The notes beneath the pieces are model-generated. The model made no database searches and was not told the DNA's origin. It saw only the letters and a list, made by a program, of their open reading frames with translations. A stretch of 64,000 bases of DNA from Falsirhodobacter algicola (GTDB lineage: Bacteria; Pseudomonadota; Alphaproteobacteria; Rhodobacterales; Rhodobacteraceae), in the NCBI RefSeq assembly GCF_018279165.1, contig NZ_CP047289.1, positions 372,001 through 436,000 on the forward strand, read 5' to 3'. Made by a program: the position numbers and the translations under genes. The number at the start of each line of letters is the position of its first letter. Positions within the stretch are counted from its first letter, which is position 1. Positions 1 through 8,731 of this stretch are shown in pieces.

Positions 1-271
1 CTATTGGGTGGGCGCGCCCTTCGCCCGCAAGGGCTACATGCGCGAGGCGCTGCAAGGGCTGACGCATCACGCCTTCACCGTGCTGGACCTCAGCCGTCTG
101 GAAGCGGCCTGCCTGCCGGAGAACGCGGCCTCGCGCGGGGTGCTGGAAAGCTGCGGGTTCAAATACGAAGGCGTGGCGCAGAGCTATCTTCAGATCGCCG
201 GGCGCTGGCGCAACCACGTCCTCTATGCCGCGCTGCGGGGCGATCGGCGTGGACGGACGGGGGCGGGATGA
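1..271 (+). CDS. GNAT-family N-acetyltransferase (5' truncated)
   Basis: Only the C-terminal 89 or so residues are in the window; the reading frame is open at base 2 and the true start lies upstream. The visible part reads YWVGAPFARKGYMREAL and then NAASRGVLESCGFKYEG, the pattern of RimJ/RimL-type GNAT enzymes (acetyl-CoA binding loop, then the N-x-x-S-x-x-v-x-e-x-x-G-F signature). These enzymes acetylate protein N-termini or small molecules; the substrate cannot be told here. The stop codon overlaps the ATG of the next gene (ATGA), so the two are probably co-translated. Family assignment is fairly sure, specific function unknown. Confidence 0.8.
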   Translation, partial: YWVGAPFARKGYMREALQGLTHHAFTVLDLSRLEAACLPENAASRGVLESCGFKYEGVAQSYLQIAGRWRNHVLYAALRGDRRGRTGAG

Positions 272-1671
272 ACGACGCAGGCACCACCTTCCTTGCGGCG
301 CTGGAGGCGCGGCTTCCCCCAGATACCCTACGCGCGCCCGAGCCGCGCCATCTGAGCGAGCCGCGCGGCAAGTTTCCGGGCCGCGCCGCCGCCGTGGCCC
401 TGCCGCGCAGCGCCGCCGAGGTGTCCACCATCCTTGCCGCCTGCCATGCCGCGCGGGTGGCGGTGGTGCCGGTCGGCGGCGGTACCGGCCTCGTGGGCGG
501 GCAGGTGATGACGGACGGCCCCCTGCCGCTGCTGTTGTCGACCGAGCGGATGACCGCGATCCGCGCCGTGCACCCTTCGGAAAACGTGCTCGTGGCCGAG
601 GCGGGGGCGATCCTTGCCGATGTGCAGGCGGCCGCCGAAGGGGCGGGGCGGCTCTTTCCGCTCTCGCTCGCCTCCGAAGGGTCGGCGCGGATCGGGGGGC
701 TTTTGTCCACCAATGCGGGCGGGCTGAACGTGCTGCGCTATGGCACCGCGCGCGAGCTGTGTCTGGGGGTGGAGGCGGTTCTGGCCGACGGCTCGGTGAT
801 GAACGGGCTGCGGCGGCTGCGCAAGGACAACACCGGCTATGACCTGCGCCATCTGCTGATCGGGGCGGAGGGCACGCTCGGGATCATCACCGCCGCCAGC
901 CTGAAGCTGCTGCCGCGCCCCGCCGCCTATGCGACCGCGATCCTGACCGTGCCGCATCCCGAGGCCGCGCTGGCGCTGCTGGGCCGTGCGGGCGCGCATG
1001 CCCCCGGCCTCGTGGAGGCGTTCGAGCTGATCTCCGGCGAAAGCCTGCGCTTTCTGGCCGAGACGATGCCCGACCTGCGCCGCCCCGTGCCAAAGGCCGA
1101 GTGGTTGGTGCTGATGGAACTGGGCCTGCCGCCCGGCCTCGACGGCACGGCGCTCTTGGAGGCGATCTTTGCCGATGGGGCGGAGCGGGGGCTGGTGGAG
1201 GACGGCGTTCTGGCCCAATCCGAGGCGCAGCGGCAGGACATCTGGACCCTGCGCGAATCGATCCCCGAGGCGAACCGCCGCATCGGCGCCATCGCGAGCC
1301 ATGATGTCGCGCTGCCGCTGTCGCATGTCGCGACCTTCATCGAGGAGGCGGCGGCGGCGCTGCGACCCTTTGGCATCCGCATCAACTGTTTCGGGCATCT
1401 GGGCGACGGAAACCTGCATTTCAACGTCTTTCCGGCGGCGGGCCGGGTGCGGGGCGATTACGCCGATGCCGCGGCGGACATCACGCGCATCGTGCACGAT
1501 CTGGTGGCCGCGCATGAGGGCAGCTTCAGCGCCGAACATGGCGTGGGGCGGCTGAAGGTGGCCGATCTGGAACGCTATGGGGATCCGGTGAAACTGGCGG
1601 CGATGCGGGCGATCAAGGCCGCGCTCGATCCGCATGGGATACTCAATCCCGGCGCCGTCCTGCGGATGTGA
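268..1671 (+). CDS. FAD-linked D-2-hydroxyacid dehydrogenase (GlcD/D-lactate/D-2-hydroxyglutarate dehydrogenase family)
   Basis: A 467-residue flavoprotein. The N-terminal FAD_binding_4 domain carries the glycine-rich pyrophosphate loop VPVGGGTGLVGGQV near residue 70 and SEGSARIGGLLSTNAGG further on. The C-terminal FAD-oxidase domain ends with the family's metal and substrate motifs GHLGDGNLHFN and SAEHGVGRLK. Such enzymes oxidise D-lactate, D-2-hydroxyglutarate or glycolate and pass electrons to a quinone or electron-transfer flavoprotein; the exact substrate is not decidable by eye. The frame is open further upstream, but the ATG at 268 overlaps the preceding stop (ATGA) and gives the normal N-terminus, so that start is preferred. 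Confidence 0.88.
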   Translation: MNDAGTTFLAALEARLPPDTLRAPEPRHLSEPRGKFPGRAAAVALPRSAAEVSTILAACHAARVAVVPVGGGTGLVGGQVMTDGPLPLLLSTERMTAIRAVHPSENVLVAEAGAILADVQAAAEGAGRLFPLSLASEGSARIGGLLSTNAGGLNVLRYGTARELCLGVEAVLADGSVMNGLRRLRKDNTGYDLRHLLIGAEGTLGIITAASLKLLPRPAAYATAILTVPHPEAALALLGRAGAHAPGLVEAFELISGESLRFLAETMPDLRRPVPKAEWLVLMELGLPPGLDGTALLEAIFADGAERGLVEDGVLAQSEAQRQDIWTLRESIPEANRRIGAIASHDVALPLSHVATFIEEAAAALRPFGIRINCFGHLGDGNLHFNVFPAAGRVRGDYADAAADITRIVHDLVAAHEGSFSAEHGVGRLKVADLERYGDPVKLAAMRAIKAALDPHGILNPGAVLRM

Positions 1672-1696
1672 AAAGGGCCGCCCCGAAGGGCGGCCC
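1671..1696 (-). terminator. Rho-independent terminator of tig
   Basis: Perfect 9-bp stem (1675-1683 with 1688-1696) around a CGAA/TTCG tetraloop, followed on the minus strand by four T. It also lies directly behind the stop codon of the plus-strand dehydrogenase, so it may separate the two convergent genes in both directions. Confidence 0.75.
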
Positions 1697-1707
1697 GATC
1701 AGACGGC

Positions 1708-3042
1708 TCAGATTTCGTCCAGCGCGTCGATGGAGGTCTGAAGTTCGTCCTTGGACACTTCTTTCTCCGTGACGGTCGCGCCCGAGACGATGTGGTCGAC
1801 GACCTTGTCTTCGAAGAGCGGCGCGCGCAGTTGCTGCTGCATCTGCGGGTTCTTCTGCACGAACTCGAAGAAGGCGCGTTCCTGACCCGGATATTGACGG
1901 GCTTGGTTCAGAACCGCCTGCGTCATTTCCTGATCGGTCACTTGCACGTCGGCCTTGCGACCGATTTCGGCGAGCAGCAGGCCCAGACGCACGCGGCGTT
2001 CGGCCAGCTTCTTGTGCTCGTCCGTGGCTTCGATCGCGCCGTGGTTGTGCTCGTGATCGTCCGGATGCTCTTCGTGATAGAGCTGGTGGGCGATCTGACC
2101 GGCTTCGGCCTCGACCAGCGAGGGCGGCAGATCGAAGCTGACCATGCCGTCCAGTTGGTCCAGCAGGGCGCGCTTCAGCACGGCGCGCGAGGCACCGGCA
2201 TACTCGGCCTCAAGGCGCTGTGCGATCTGGGCCTTCAGGCCAGCCAGATCCTCGGCGCCGTATTTCTTGGCCAGTTCGTCGTCCAGCTCGGCTTCCTTGG
2301 GGGCCTTGACCGCCTTCACCTTGCATTCGAACAGGGCTTCCTTGCCCGCGAGGTGCGAGGCGCCGTAGTTCTCGGGGAAGGTGACCTTCACTTCGACATC
2401 GTCATCGGCCTTGGCGCCGACGAGTTGCTCTTCGAAGCCCGGAATGAACGAGCCGGAACCGAGCACGAGCGGATAGTCCTCGGCGGTGCCGCCTTCGAAC
2501 ACTTCGCCGTCGACCGAACCCTTGAAGTCGATCACGATCTGGTCGCCGTCCTTGGCCTTGGAGCCTTTGCGACGATCCTCGAAGGACTGCGCGGTGGCCG
2601 CGAGGTTCTTCAGAGCTTCCTCGACCGAGGCGTCGTCGGCCTTCACGACCAGACGCTCCAGCGTGACGGAGGAGGTGTCGAGTTCCGGGATTTCCGGCAG
2701 GGTTTCGTAGGTCATTTCGACCACGACATCCTGACCTTCGGCCCATTCTTCGCCGCCGACCATCTTGACGTCGGGTTGCAGCGCGGGGCGATCACCGGTC
2801 GCTTCGAAATGCGATTTCATCGCACCGTCGATGGCGTCCTGCATCGCGTCGCCCAGAAGGCGCGGGCCGTACTGCTTCTTCAGCATGGCCATCGGCACCT
2901 TGCCCTTGCGGAAGCCCTTCATCTCGATCTCGGGCTGCGCCTCGACCAGCTTTTCCTGCACCTTGGCATCCAGCTCGGCCGCCGGAACGGTGATGGTGTA
3001 GCTGCGTTTCAGACCTTCGTTCAGGGTCTCGGTGACCTGCAT
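1708..3042 (-). CDS. tig: Trigger factor (ribosome-associated chaperone, peptidyl-prolyl isomerase)
   Basis: A 444-residue protein of normal trigger factor length. The N-terminal ribosome-binding domain contains the family signature GFRKGKVP near residue 44, the site that docks on ribosomal protein L23. The middle FKBP-type isomerase domain (about 160-245) contains [14 protein letters not shown] and [16 protein letters not shown]. The C-terminal alpha-helical cradle ends in acidic residues. It binds nascent chains at the exit tunnel and assists folding. The next gene to the right is a tRNA on the same strand. Confidence 0.97.
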   Translation of the reverse strand: MQVTETLNEGLKRSYTITVPAAELDAKVQEKLVEAQPEIEMKGFRKGKVPMAMLKKQYGPRLLGDAMQDAIDGAMKSHFEATGDRPALQPDVKMVGGEEWAEGQDVVVEMTYETLPEIPELDTSSVTLERLVVKADDASVEEALKNLAATAQSFEDRRKGSKAKDGDQIVIDFKGSVDGEVFEGGTAEDYPLVLGSGSFIPGFEEQLVGAKADDDVEVKVTFPENYGASHLAGKEALFECKVKAVKAPKEAELDDELAKKYGAEDLAGLKAQIAQRLEAEYAGASRAVLKRALLDQLDGMVSFDLPPSLVEAEAGQIAHQLYHEEHPDDHEHNHGAIEATDEHKKLAERRVRLGLLLAEIGRKADVQVTDQEMTQAVLNQARQYPGQERAFFEFVQKNPQMQQQLRAPLFEDKVVDHIVSGATVTEKEVSKDELQTSIDALDEI

Positions 3043-3066
3043 GTGATGTCCTTCTCAAACCTCTCT

Positions 3067-3151
3067 TGGTGCGGGTGGAGGGACTTGAACCCCCACGCCT
3101 TGCGGCGCCAGAACCTAAATCTGGTGCGTCTACCAATTTCGCCACACCCGC
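3067..3151 (-). tRNA. tRNA-Leu (anticodon UAG)
   Basis: The minus strand folds into a type II tRNA with a 7-bp acceptor stem GCGGGTG/CACCCGC, a long variable arm typical of leucine tRNAs and the T-arm GGTTCAAGTCC. The anticodon stem CCAGA/TCTGG closes the loop TTTAGGT, giving anticodon TAG, which reads CUN leucine codons. Discriminator A and the CCA end are encoded (3067-3070). It lies 24 bases upstream of tig on the same strand. Confidence 0.95.
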
Positions 3152-3234
3152 AAACCGTCAGGCCGCCCGGATGGGCGGCCCGATGTTCGCAGGCCTTCTA
3201 GCAAAGCGCCCCGCCGGATGCGAGAGGAAAAGCG

Positions 3235-4566
3235 TCAGAGGCCCAGCTTGCGAAAGACGGCGGGCAGGCGGTCCGGCAGATCCTCGGCGATCAGGCCGGG
3301 GCCGAAATCGCGCGCCACCTCCACATGCAGCCATGCGGCCGTGGCGGCGGCGTCGAATGGGGGCAGGCCCCGCGCCAGCAGCCCCGCGATCATGCCCGAC
3401 AGCACATCCCCCGCACCGGCCGTCGCGAGCCACGGGGCAGCGCGGTCATGGCTGGCATGGGCCAGCACGGCGCGCCCGGACGGATCCGCGATCACCGTAT
3501 CGTGGCCCTTCAGAAGGACGGTGCAGCCCGCCCGCGCCGCCGCCTGCCGCACGGCGTCCGGCTTTGCGAGGGGGGCGTCCGCAAGGTCGGGGAACAGGCG
3601 GCGGAACTCTCCGGGATGGGGGGTCAGCACGCAGTGCGGATGCAGCCCCGCGAGATCGGTCTGGGCCAACGCGGTCAGGGCGTCGGCGTCCAGCACCGTG
3701 GCGCGATCTGCGCCGAGGGCGGCAGGCAAAAGCGCCGCCGCACGCGCCACCCCAAGGCCGGGACCGAGGCAAAGGGCGTTGGCGCGCGGATCCTCCAGCA
3801 GGGCGGAGAGGTCTGCCGCACCCTCCACGCCCCGCAGCATGATCGCGTCCAGCCGCGCCGCATGTTCGGGCAGGGCGTCCCGTGGGGGCAGCAGCGTCAC
3901 CAGCCCCGCGCCGATCCGCAGGGCCGCCCGCGCCGCCATCCGCGCCGCGCCGCCATGCCCCGCCGCGCCCGACAGCACCAGCGCATGGCCGTAATCGAAC
4001 TTGTGCCCACCCGTCTTGGCGATCGCCGCAAGGTTTGGATCGCACAGGCGCAGCGCCGCCGTCACCGGAAGGCACAGATCGACGATGTGCAGCGCGCCCG
4101 TCGCCTCCGGCCCATCGGCGAGGAAATGCCCCGGCCGCGCGGCCTGAAGCGCCACGGTCAGATCGGCGCGGACCCAAGGCCCGTCGCGCCGCCCGGTGTC
4201 GAGATCGAGCCCCGCCGGCCCGTCCACCGCCACGCGCCGCGCATCCGGCCAATCCCCGCCGGTGCCGCCGCCCACGTCGATCACCAGTTCGGGCGGCGCA
4301 TCCGGCGCCCCCACCGTCACCGCCCAGCCGAGCGCCGCAAGTTGGCGCGCGATCTCGCCGCCAAGGGCGCCATCCTGCGGGCCGGGCCGTATCAGGGTGC
4401 GAGGCGGGGCGTGGCGCAGATCGGGCCAATGGGCCAGCACCGCCTCCACCACGGCCATGCCCGGTATTGCCCCGCCGAGGGCAGAGGGAGACCGCCCGAT
4501 GCCCCCGAATTCAGCAGAAGTGGGAAGCGGTGCCCCGCGTGTCGGCATGGTGTTCGCAATGTGCAT
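3235..4566 (-). CDS. nnr: NAD(P)HX repair enzyme Nnr: intact ADP-dependent dehydratase, degenerate epimerase domain
   Basis: A 443-residue protein repairing hydrated NAD(P)H. The C-terminal carbohydrate-kinase-like dehydratase domain is complete: KFDYGHALVLSG at its start, LDADALTAL, VLTPHPGEF, and the catalytic loop WLATAGAGDVLSGMIAG near the end. The N-terminal YjeF_N epimerase half (about 1-190) is unusual. The substrate-binding loop, normally GPGNNGGDG, reads RPGPQDGALGG, and a stretch of roughly 30-50 residues before VAVDGPAGLDLDTG appears missing, though the Asp of that motif remains. Full-length Nnr proteins are around 500 residues. I infer loss or change of epimerase activity. The start codon is uncertain; several in-frame ATGs follow 4566. 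Confidence 0.85.
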   Translation of the reverse strand: MHIANTMPTRGAPLPTSAEFGGIGRSPSALGGAIPGMAVVEAVLAHWPDLRHAPPRTLIRPGPQDGALGGEIARQLAALGWAVTVGAPDAPPELVIDVGGGTGGDWPDARRVAVDGPAGLDLDTGRRDGPWVRADLTVALQAARPGHFLADGPEATGALHIVDLCLPVTAALRLCDPNLAAIAKTGGHKFDYGHALVLSGAAGHGGAARMAARAALRIGAGLVTLLPPRDALPEHAARLDAIMLRGVEGAADLSALLEDPRANALCLGPGLGVARAAALLPAALGADRATVLDADALTALAQTDLAGLHPHCVLTPHPGEFRRLFPDLADAPLAKPDAVRQAAARAGCTVLLKGHDTVIADPSGRAVLAHASHDRAAPWLATAGAGDVLSGMIAGLLARGLPPFDAAATAAWLHVEVARDFGPGLIAEDLPDRLPAVFRKLGL

Positions 4567-4571
4567 AATAA

Positions 4572-5042
<471 letters not shown>

Positions 5043-5072
5043 TACACGTTTATCACGGAGGGATACGACCTT

Positions 5073-6479
5073 ATGAACGTCCAGGAAGTTCTGAGCCTGA
5101 TGCAGGACGAGGAGGTCGAGTATGTCGACATCCGCTTTACCGACCCCAAGGGCAAGCTGCAGCACGTGACGCTGGTGGCCGACCTGGTCGACGAAGATTT
5201 CTTCGAAGAAGGCTTCATGTTCGATGGCTCGTCCATCGCTGGCTGGAAGTCCATCGACCAGTCCGACATGAAGCTGATCCCCGATCCGGCATCGGCCTAT
5301 ATCGACCCGTTCTACGCCGAAAAGACGCTGTGCGTGCATTGCAACGTCGTGGAACCGGACACGGGCGAAGCCTATGACCGCGACCCGCGCGGCACCGCCG
5401 TCAAGGCCGAGGCCTATCTGAAATCCTCGGGGATCGGCGACGCGTTCTATTGCGGTCCGGAAGCCGAGTTCTTCATCTTCGACGACGTGCGCTACTCCGT
5501 CTCCATGAACAAGGTCTCGTTCCAAGTGGACGCGATCGACGCGGCATGGAACACCGACACCGTCTACGAGGGCGGCAACACCGGCCACCGTCCGGGCGTG
5601 AAGGGCGGCTACTTCCCGGTGAACCCGATCGACGACGCGCAGGATCTGCGCGGCGAGATGCTGTCCACCATGAAGCGCATGGGCATCAAGGTCGACAAGC
5701 ACCACCACGAGGTCGCCTCCTGCCAGCACGAGCTGGGGATGATCTTCGGCGGGCTGACCGAGCAGGCCGACAACATCCAGAAATACAAATACGTCATCCA
5801 CAACGTGGCCCATGCCTATGGCAAGACGGTCACCTTCATGCCCAAGCCCATCAAAGGCGACAACGGCACGGGGATGCACGTCAACATGTCGATCTGGAAG
5901 GACGGCAAGCCGCTCTTCGCGGGCGACAAGTATGCCGATCTGAGCCAAGAGGCCCTGTGGTTCATCGGCGGCATCCTGAAGCACGCCAAGGCGCTGAACG
6001 CGATCACCAACCCCTCGACCAACAGCTACAAACGGCTGATCCCGGGCTTCGAGGCACCGGTGCTGCGCGCCTATTCCGCGCGCAACCGTTCGGGCTGCGT
6101 CCGTATTCCGTGGACGGAATCGCCGAAGGCCAAACGTGTGGAAGCCCGCTTCCCCGATCCCTCGGCGAACCCGTATCTGGCGTTCTCGGCGCTGCTGATG
6201 GCCGGCCTCGACGGCATCCGCAACAAGATCGACCCGGGCCCGGCTTCGGACAAGGATCTCTACGATCTGCCGCCCGAAGAACTGGCCGCGATCCCGACCG
6301 TCTGCGGCAGCCTGCGCGAAGCGCTGGAAGAGCTGGAGAAGGATCACGAGTTCCTGCTGGCCGGTGACGTGTTCACCAAGGACCAGCTTGAGGGCTACAT
6401 GGCGCTCAAATGGGAAGAGGTCTATGCCTACGAGCATACGCCCCACCCGGTCGAGTACCAGATGTACTACAGCTGCTGA
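5073..6479 (+). CDS. glnA: Glutamine synthetase, type I
   Basis: A 468-residue GSI-beta enzyme condensing ammonia and glutamate to glutamine with ATP. Visible motifs: FDGSSIAGW near the N-terminus, the glutamate/ammonia site around [21 protein letters not shown], the ATP site [22 protein letters not shown], and NRSGCVRIP. The adenylylation site Tyr397 is present in DLYDLPPEE, so activity should be controlled by GlnE together with the PII protein encoded just upstream. Length and all motifs are normal. Confidence 0.98.
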   Translation: MNVQEVLSLMQDEEVEYVDIRFTDPKGKLQHVTLVADLVDEDFFEEGFMFDGSSIAGWKSIDQSDMKLIPDPASAYIDPFYAEKTLCVHCNVVEPDTGEAYDRDPRGTAVKAEAYLKSSGIGDAFYCGPEAEFFIFDDVRYSVSMNKVSFQVDAIDAAWNTDTVYEGGNTGHRPGVKGGYFPVNPIDDAQDLRGEMLSTMKRMGIKVDKHHHEVASCQHELGMIFGGLTEQADNIQKYKYVIHNVAHAYGKTVTFMPKPIKGDNGTGMHVNMSIWKDGKPLFAGDKYADLSQEALWFIGGILKHAKALNAITNPSTNSYKRLIPGFEAPVLRAYSARNRSGCVRIPWTESPKAKRVEARFPDPSANPYLAFSALLMAGLDGIRNKIDPGPASDKDLYDLPPEELAAIPTVCGSLREALEELEKDHEFLLAGDVFTKDQLEGYMALKWEEVYAYEHTPHPVEYQMYYSC

Positions 6480-6486
6480 TGCAGCC

Positions 6487-6514
6487 GGGGGTCGCCTGAA
6501 AGGGCGGCCCCTTT
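6487..6514 (+). terminator. Terminator after glnA
   Basis: Stem GGGGTCGCC / GGCGGCCCC (one G-T pair) with a short A-rich loop, followed by TTTTCC. It ends the glnB-glnA unit before fabD. Confidence 0.65.
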
Positions 6515-6591
6515 TCCTTGGGCGCTGCGGTCGGTTGCGGTTCGGGCGGGGGCGGGCTATCCCGGTTCAAACCGCAAAGGAGCCTGATCAG

Positions 6592-7530
6592 ATGCGTGCG
6601 TTCGTTTTCCCGGGGCAGGGTGCCCAGACCATCGGCATGGGCCGTGCACTGGCCGACGCCTATCCCGCCGCGAAAGCCGTCTTCGACGAGGTGGACGAGG
6701 CGCTTCAGGAAAACCTGTCCGCGCTGATCTGGGATGGCGATATCGACACGCTGACCCTGACGCTGAACGCCCAGCCCGCGCTGATGGCGACCTCCATCGC
6801 TGCGATGCGCGCGCTGGAGGCGGAGGGGATCACCGTCGCCGATGCCGATTTCGTCGCAGGCCATTCGCTGGGTGAATATTCCGCCCTTTGCGCCGCCGGC
6901 GCGCTGAGCCTGCCCGACACGGCGCGCCTTCTGCGCGCGCGGGGCGCGGCGATGCAGGATGCCGTGCCGGTGGGGATCGGGGCGATGGCGGCGATCCTCG
7001 GCCTCGATTTCGAACAGGTCCATGCCGTCGCCGAAGAGGCCGCGCAGGGCGAGGTGTGCCAAGCCGCCAACGACAACGATCCGGGGCAGGTCGTGGTCTC
7101 GGGCCATGTGGACGCCGTGAACCGCGCGATGGAGATTGCCAAGGCGGCCGGGGCCAAGCGCGCCCTGCTGCTGCCGGTTTCGGCCCCGTTCCATTGCGAT
7201 CTGATGCAACCCGCCGCCGCCGCCATGTCCGAGGCGCTGGCCGCCGTCGCGATCGAGGCGCCGCAGGTTCCGGTGGTCGTCAACGTCCGCGCCGAGGCCG
7301 TGACCGAACCCGACCGCATCCGCGCGCTGCTGATCGCGCAGATCACGGGATCGGTCCGCTGGCGCGAGTCGGTGCAGTATATGGAAGGCGCGGGCGTCGC
7401 CGAGTTCTGGGAGATCGGCGCGGGCAAGGCCCTGTCGGGCATGATCAAGCGGATCGCCAAAGGGGCGCAGACGCGCGCCATCGGCACGCCCGAGGATGTT
7501 GCGGCGGCCAAGGCCGCGCTGGCAGTTTGA
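6592..7530 (+). CDS. fabD: Malonyl-CoA:ACP transacylase
   Basis: A 312-residue FabD that transfers malonyl from CoA to acyl carrier protein for fatty acid elongation. It starts MRAFVFPGQGAQTIGMG; the nucleophile elbow GHSLGEYSAL holds Ser92, the same number as in E. coli. The His of PVSAPFHCDLM completes the dyad. The open frame runs upstream to 6364 but that part overlaps glnA in another frame, so the ATG at 6592, preceded by AAAGGAG, is chosen. fabG follows after 10 bases and acpP further on, a standard fab cluster. Confidence 0.97.
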   Translation: MRAFVFPGQGAQTIGMGRALADAYPAAKAVFDEVDEALQENLSALIWDGDIDTLTLTLNAQPALMATSIAAMRALEAEGITVADADFVAGHSLGEYSALCAAGALSLPDTARLLRARGAAMQDAVPVGIGAMAAILGLDFEQVHAVAEEAAQGEVCQAANDNDPGQVVVSGHVDAVNRAMEIAKAAGAKRALLLPVSAPFHCDLMQPAAAAMSEALAAVAIEAPQVPVVVNVRAEAVTEPDRIRALLIAQITGSVRWRESVQYMEGAGVAEFWEIGAGKALSGMIKRIAKGAQTRAIGTPEDVAAAKAALAV

Positions 7531-7540
7531 GGAGGACCAC

Positions 7541-8278
7541 ATGTTCGATCTGACGGGTAAGAACGCGCTGATCACGGGCGCATCGGGCGGCATCGGCGCG
7601 GACATCGCGCGGGCGCTGCACAAGGCGGGCGCGTCGGTCGCGCTGTCGGGCACGCGCGAGGCGCCGCTGCAGGAGCTTGCGGCCGAACTGGGCGCGCGCG
7701 CCCATGTCGTGCCCTGCAACCTTTCGGACGCCGCCGCCGTGGAGGCGCTGCCGAAGGCCGCCGCCGAGGCGATGGGCTCGGTCGACATTCTGGTGAACAA
7801 TGCCGGGATCACGCGCGACAACCTTGCGATGCGCATGTCCGACGAGGAATGGACGCAGGTGATCGACGTGAACCTGACCTCCACCTTCCGGCTGTGCCGG
7901 GGCGTGCTGCGCGGCATGATGAAGGCGCGGTGGGGGCGGATCGTCAACATCTCCTCCATCGTGGGGGCGACGGGCAATCCGGGGCAGGTAAACTATTCCG
8001 CCGCCAAGGCCGGGATGGTTGGCATGTCCAAGAGCCTCGCCTTCGAGGTGGCCAGCCGGGGGATCACGGTGAATTGCATCGCGCCGGGCTTCATCGCCAC
8101 CGCGATGACGGACAAGCTGAACGACGATCAGAAGGGCCGCATCCTGTCGCAGATCCCCTCGGGGCGCATGGGAACGCCTGCGGAAATCGCCGCGGCGACG
8201 CTGTATCTGGCCAGCGCCGAAGCCGGTTATGTCACCGGCTCCACGCTGCATGTGAACGGCGGGATGGCCATGCTCTGA
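7541..8278 (+). CDS. fabG: 3-oxoacyl-ACP reductase
   Basis: A 245-residue short-chain dehydrogenase reducing 3-oxoacyl-ACP with NADPH. The cofactor loop TGASGGIGADIA lies near residue 12, NNAGITRDN follows, and the catalytic set is seen as VNISSIVG with the YxxxK pair at about Tyr152 and Lys156 (VNYSAAKAG). The C-terminus ends in the typical GSTLHVNGGMAML. It is preceded by GGAGGA 5 bases before the ATG and sits between fabD and acpP. Confidence 0.97.
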   Translation: MFDLTGKNALITGASGGIGADIARALHKAGASVALSGTREAPLQELAAELGARAHVVPCNLSDAAAVEALPKAAAEAMGSVDILVNNAGITRDNLAMRMSDEEWTQVIDVNLTSTFRLCRGVLRGMMKARWGRIVNISSIVGATGNPGQVNYSAAKAGMVGMSKSLAFEVASRGITVNCIAPGFIATAMTDKLNDDQKGRILSQIPSGRMGTPAEIAAATLYLASAEAGYVTGSTLHVNGGMAML

Positions 8279-8294
8279 TTACGCTTGAAAGGGT

Positions 8295-8323
8295 TTGCCT
8301 TGCCCCATAACCCTTGCTATAGC
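8295..8323 (+). promoter_or_regulatory. Probable sigma-70 promoter of acpP
   Basis: TTGCCT (8295-8300), 17-base spacer, TATAGC (8318-8323). Transcription from here would give acpP a leader of about 115 bases. Separate strong expression of acpP within fab clusters is common. Assigned by eye only. Confidence 0.5.
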
Positions 8324-8446
8324 GCGTTTCGAGACCACGGGGGCGCATTGCCACCGGGGCACCCCGTCGCACTGTCGGGACAACCGCCCCTCGGGGCATG
8401 ACAACTGGGACGGGACCGCTGCTCCCGCAACGAATGAGGAAATGAC

Positions 8447-8680
8447 ATGAGCGACATCGCAGATCGCGTGAAGAAGATCGTCGTCGAGCATCTGGGCGTC
8501 GAAGAAGAAAAAGTGACCGAGAACGCCTCGTTCATCGACGATCTGGGCGCTGACAGCCTCGACACCGTCGAGCTGGTCATGGCCTTCGAAGAAGAGTTCG
8601 GTATCGAGATCCCGGACGACGCCGCCGAAACGATCCAGACCTTCGGCGACGCGGTCAAGTTCATCTCCGAAGCCGTCTAA
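8447..8680 (+). CDS. acpP: Acyl carrier protein
   Basis: A 77-residue acidic ACP. The phosphopantetheine attachment Ser37 lies in [10 protein letters not shown], and the helix II/III region [14 protein letters not shown] is typical. It carries the growing acyl chain for FabD, FabG and FabF. Preceded by GAGGAAATG spacing. Unusually, its normal partner fabF is not next: two minus-strand genes (bphP, bphO) lie between them. Confidence 0.98.
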   Translation: MSDIADRVKKIVVEHLGVEEEKVTENASFIDDLGADSLDTVELVMAFEEEFGIEIPDDAAETIQTFGDAVKFISEAV

Positions 8681-8702
8681 GGCTTTCGAGCGTGTTTCAG
8701 GA

Positions 8703-8730
8703 AAGGGCGCCCCCAGCGGGGCGCCCTTTT
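8703..8730. terminator. Bidirectional terminator between acpP and bphP
   Basis: AAAGGGCGCCCC / GGGGCGCCCTTTT stem with a 3-base loop: A-run on the left, T-run on the right, so it can stop transcription from acpP (plus) and from bphP (minus), whose stop codon is at 8732. Confidence 0.75.
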
Positions 8731-8731
8731 C

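Noticed and set aside
4-267. N-terminal 88-residue extension of the FAD dehydrogenase frame
   Set aside because: It overlaps the GNAT gene in another frame, is Arg/Ala-rich shadow sequence, and the ATG at 268 gives the normal family start with an ATGA overlap.
3235-4566. Frameshifted or pseudogene nnr
   Set aside because: The frame is intact and the dehydratase half is fully conserved; only the epimerase half deviates.
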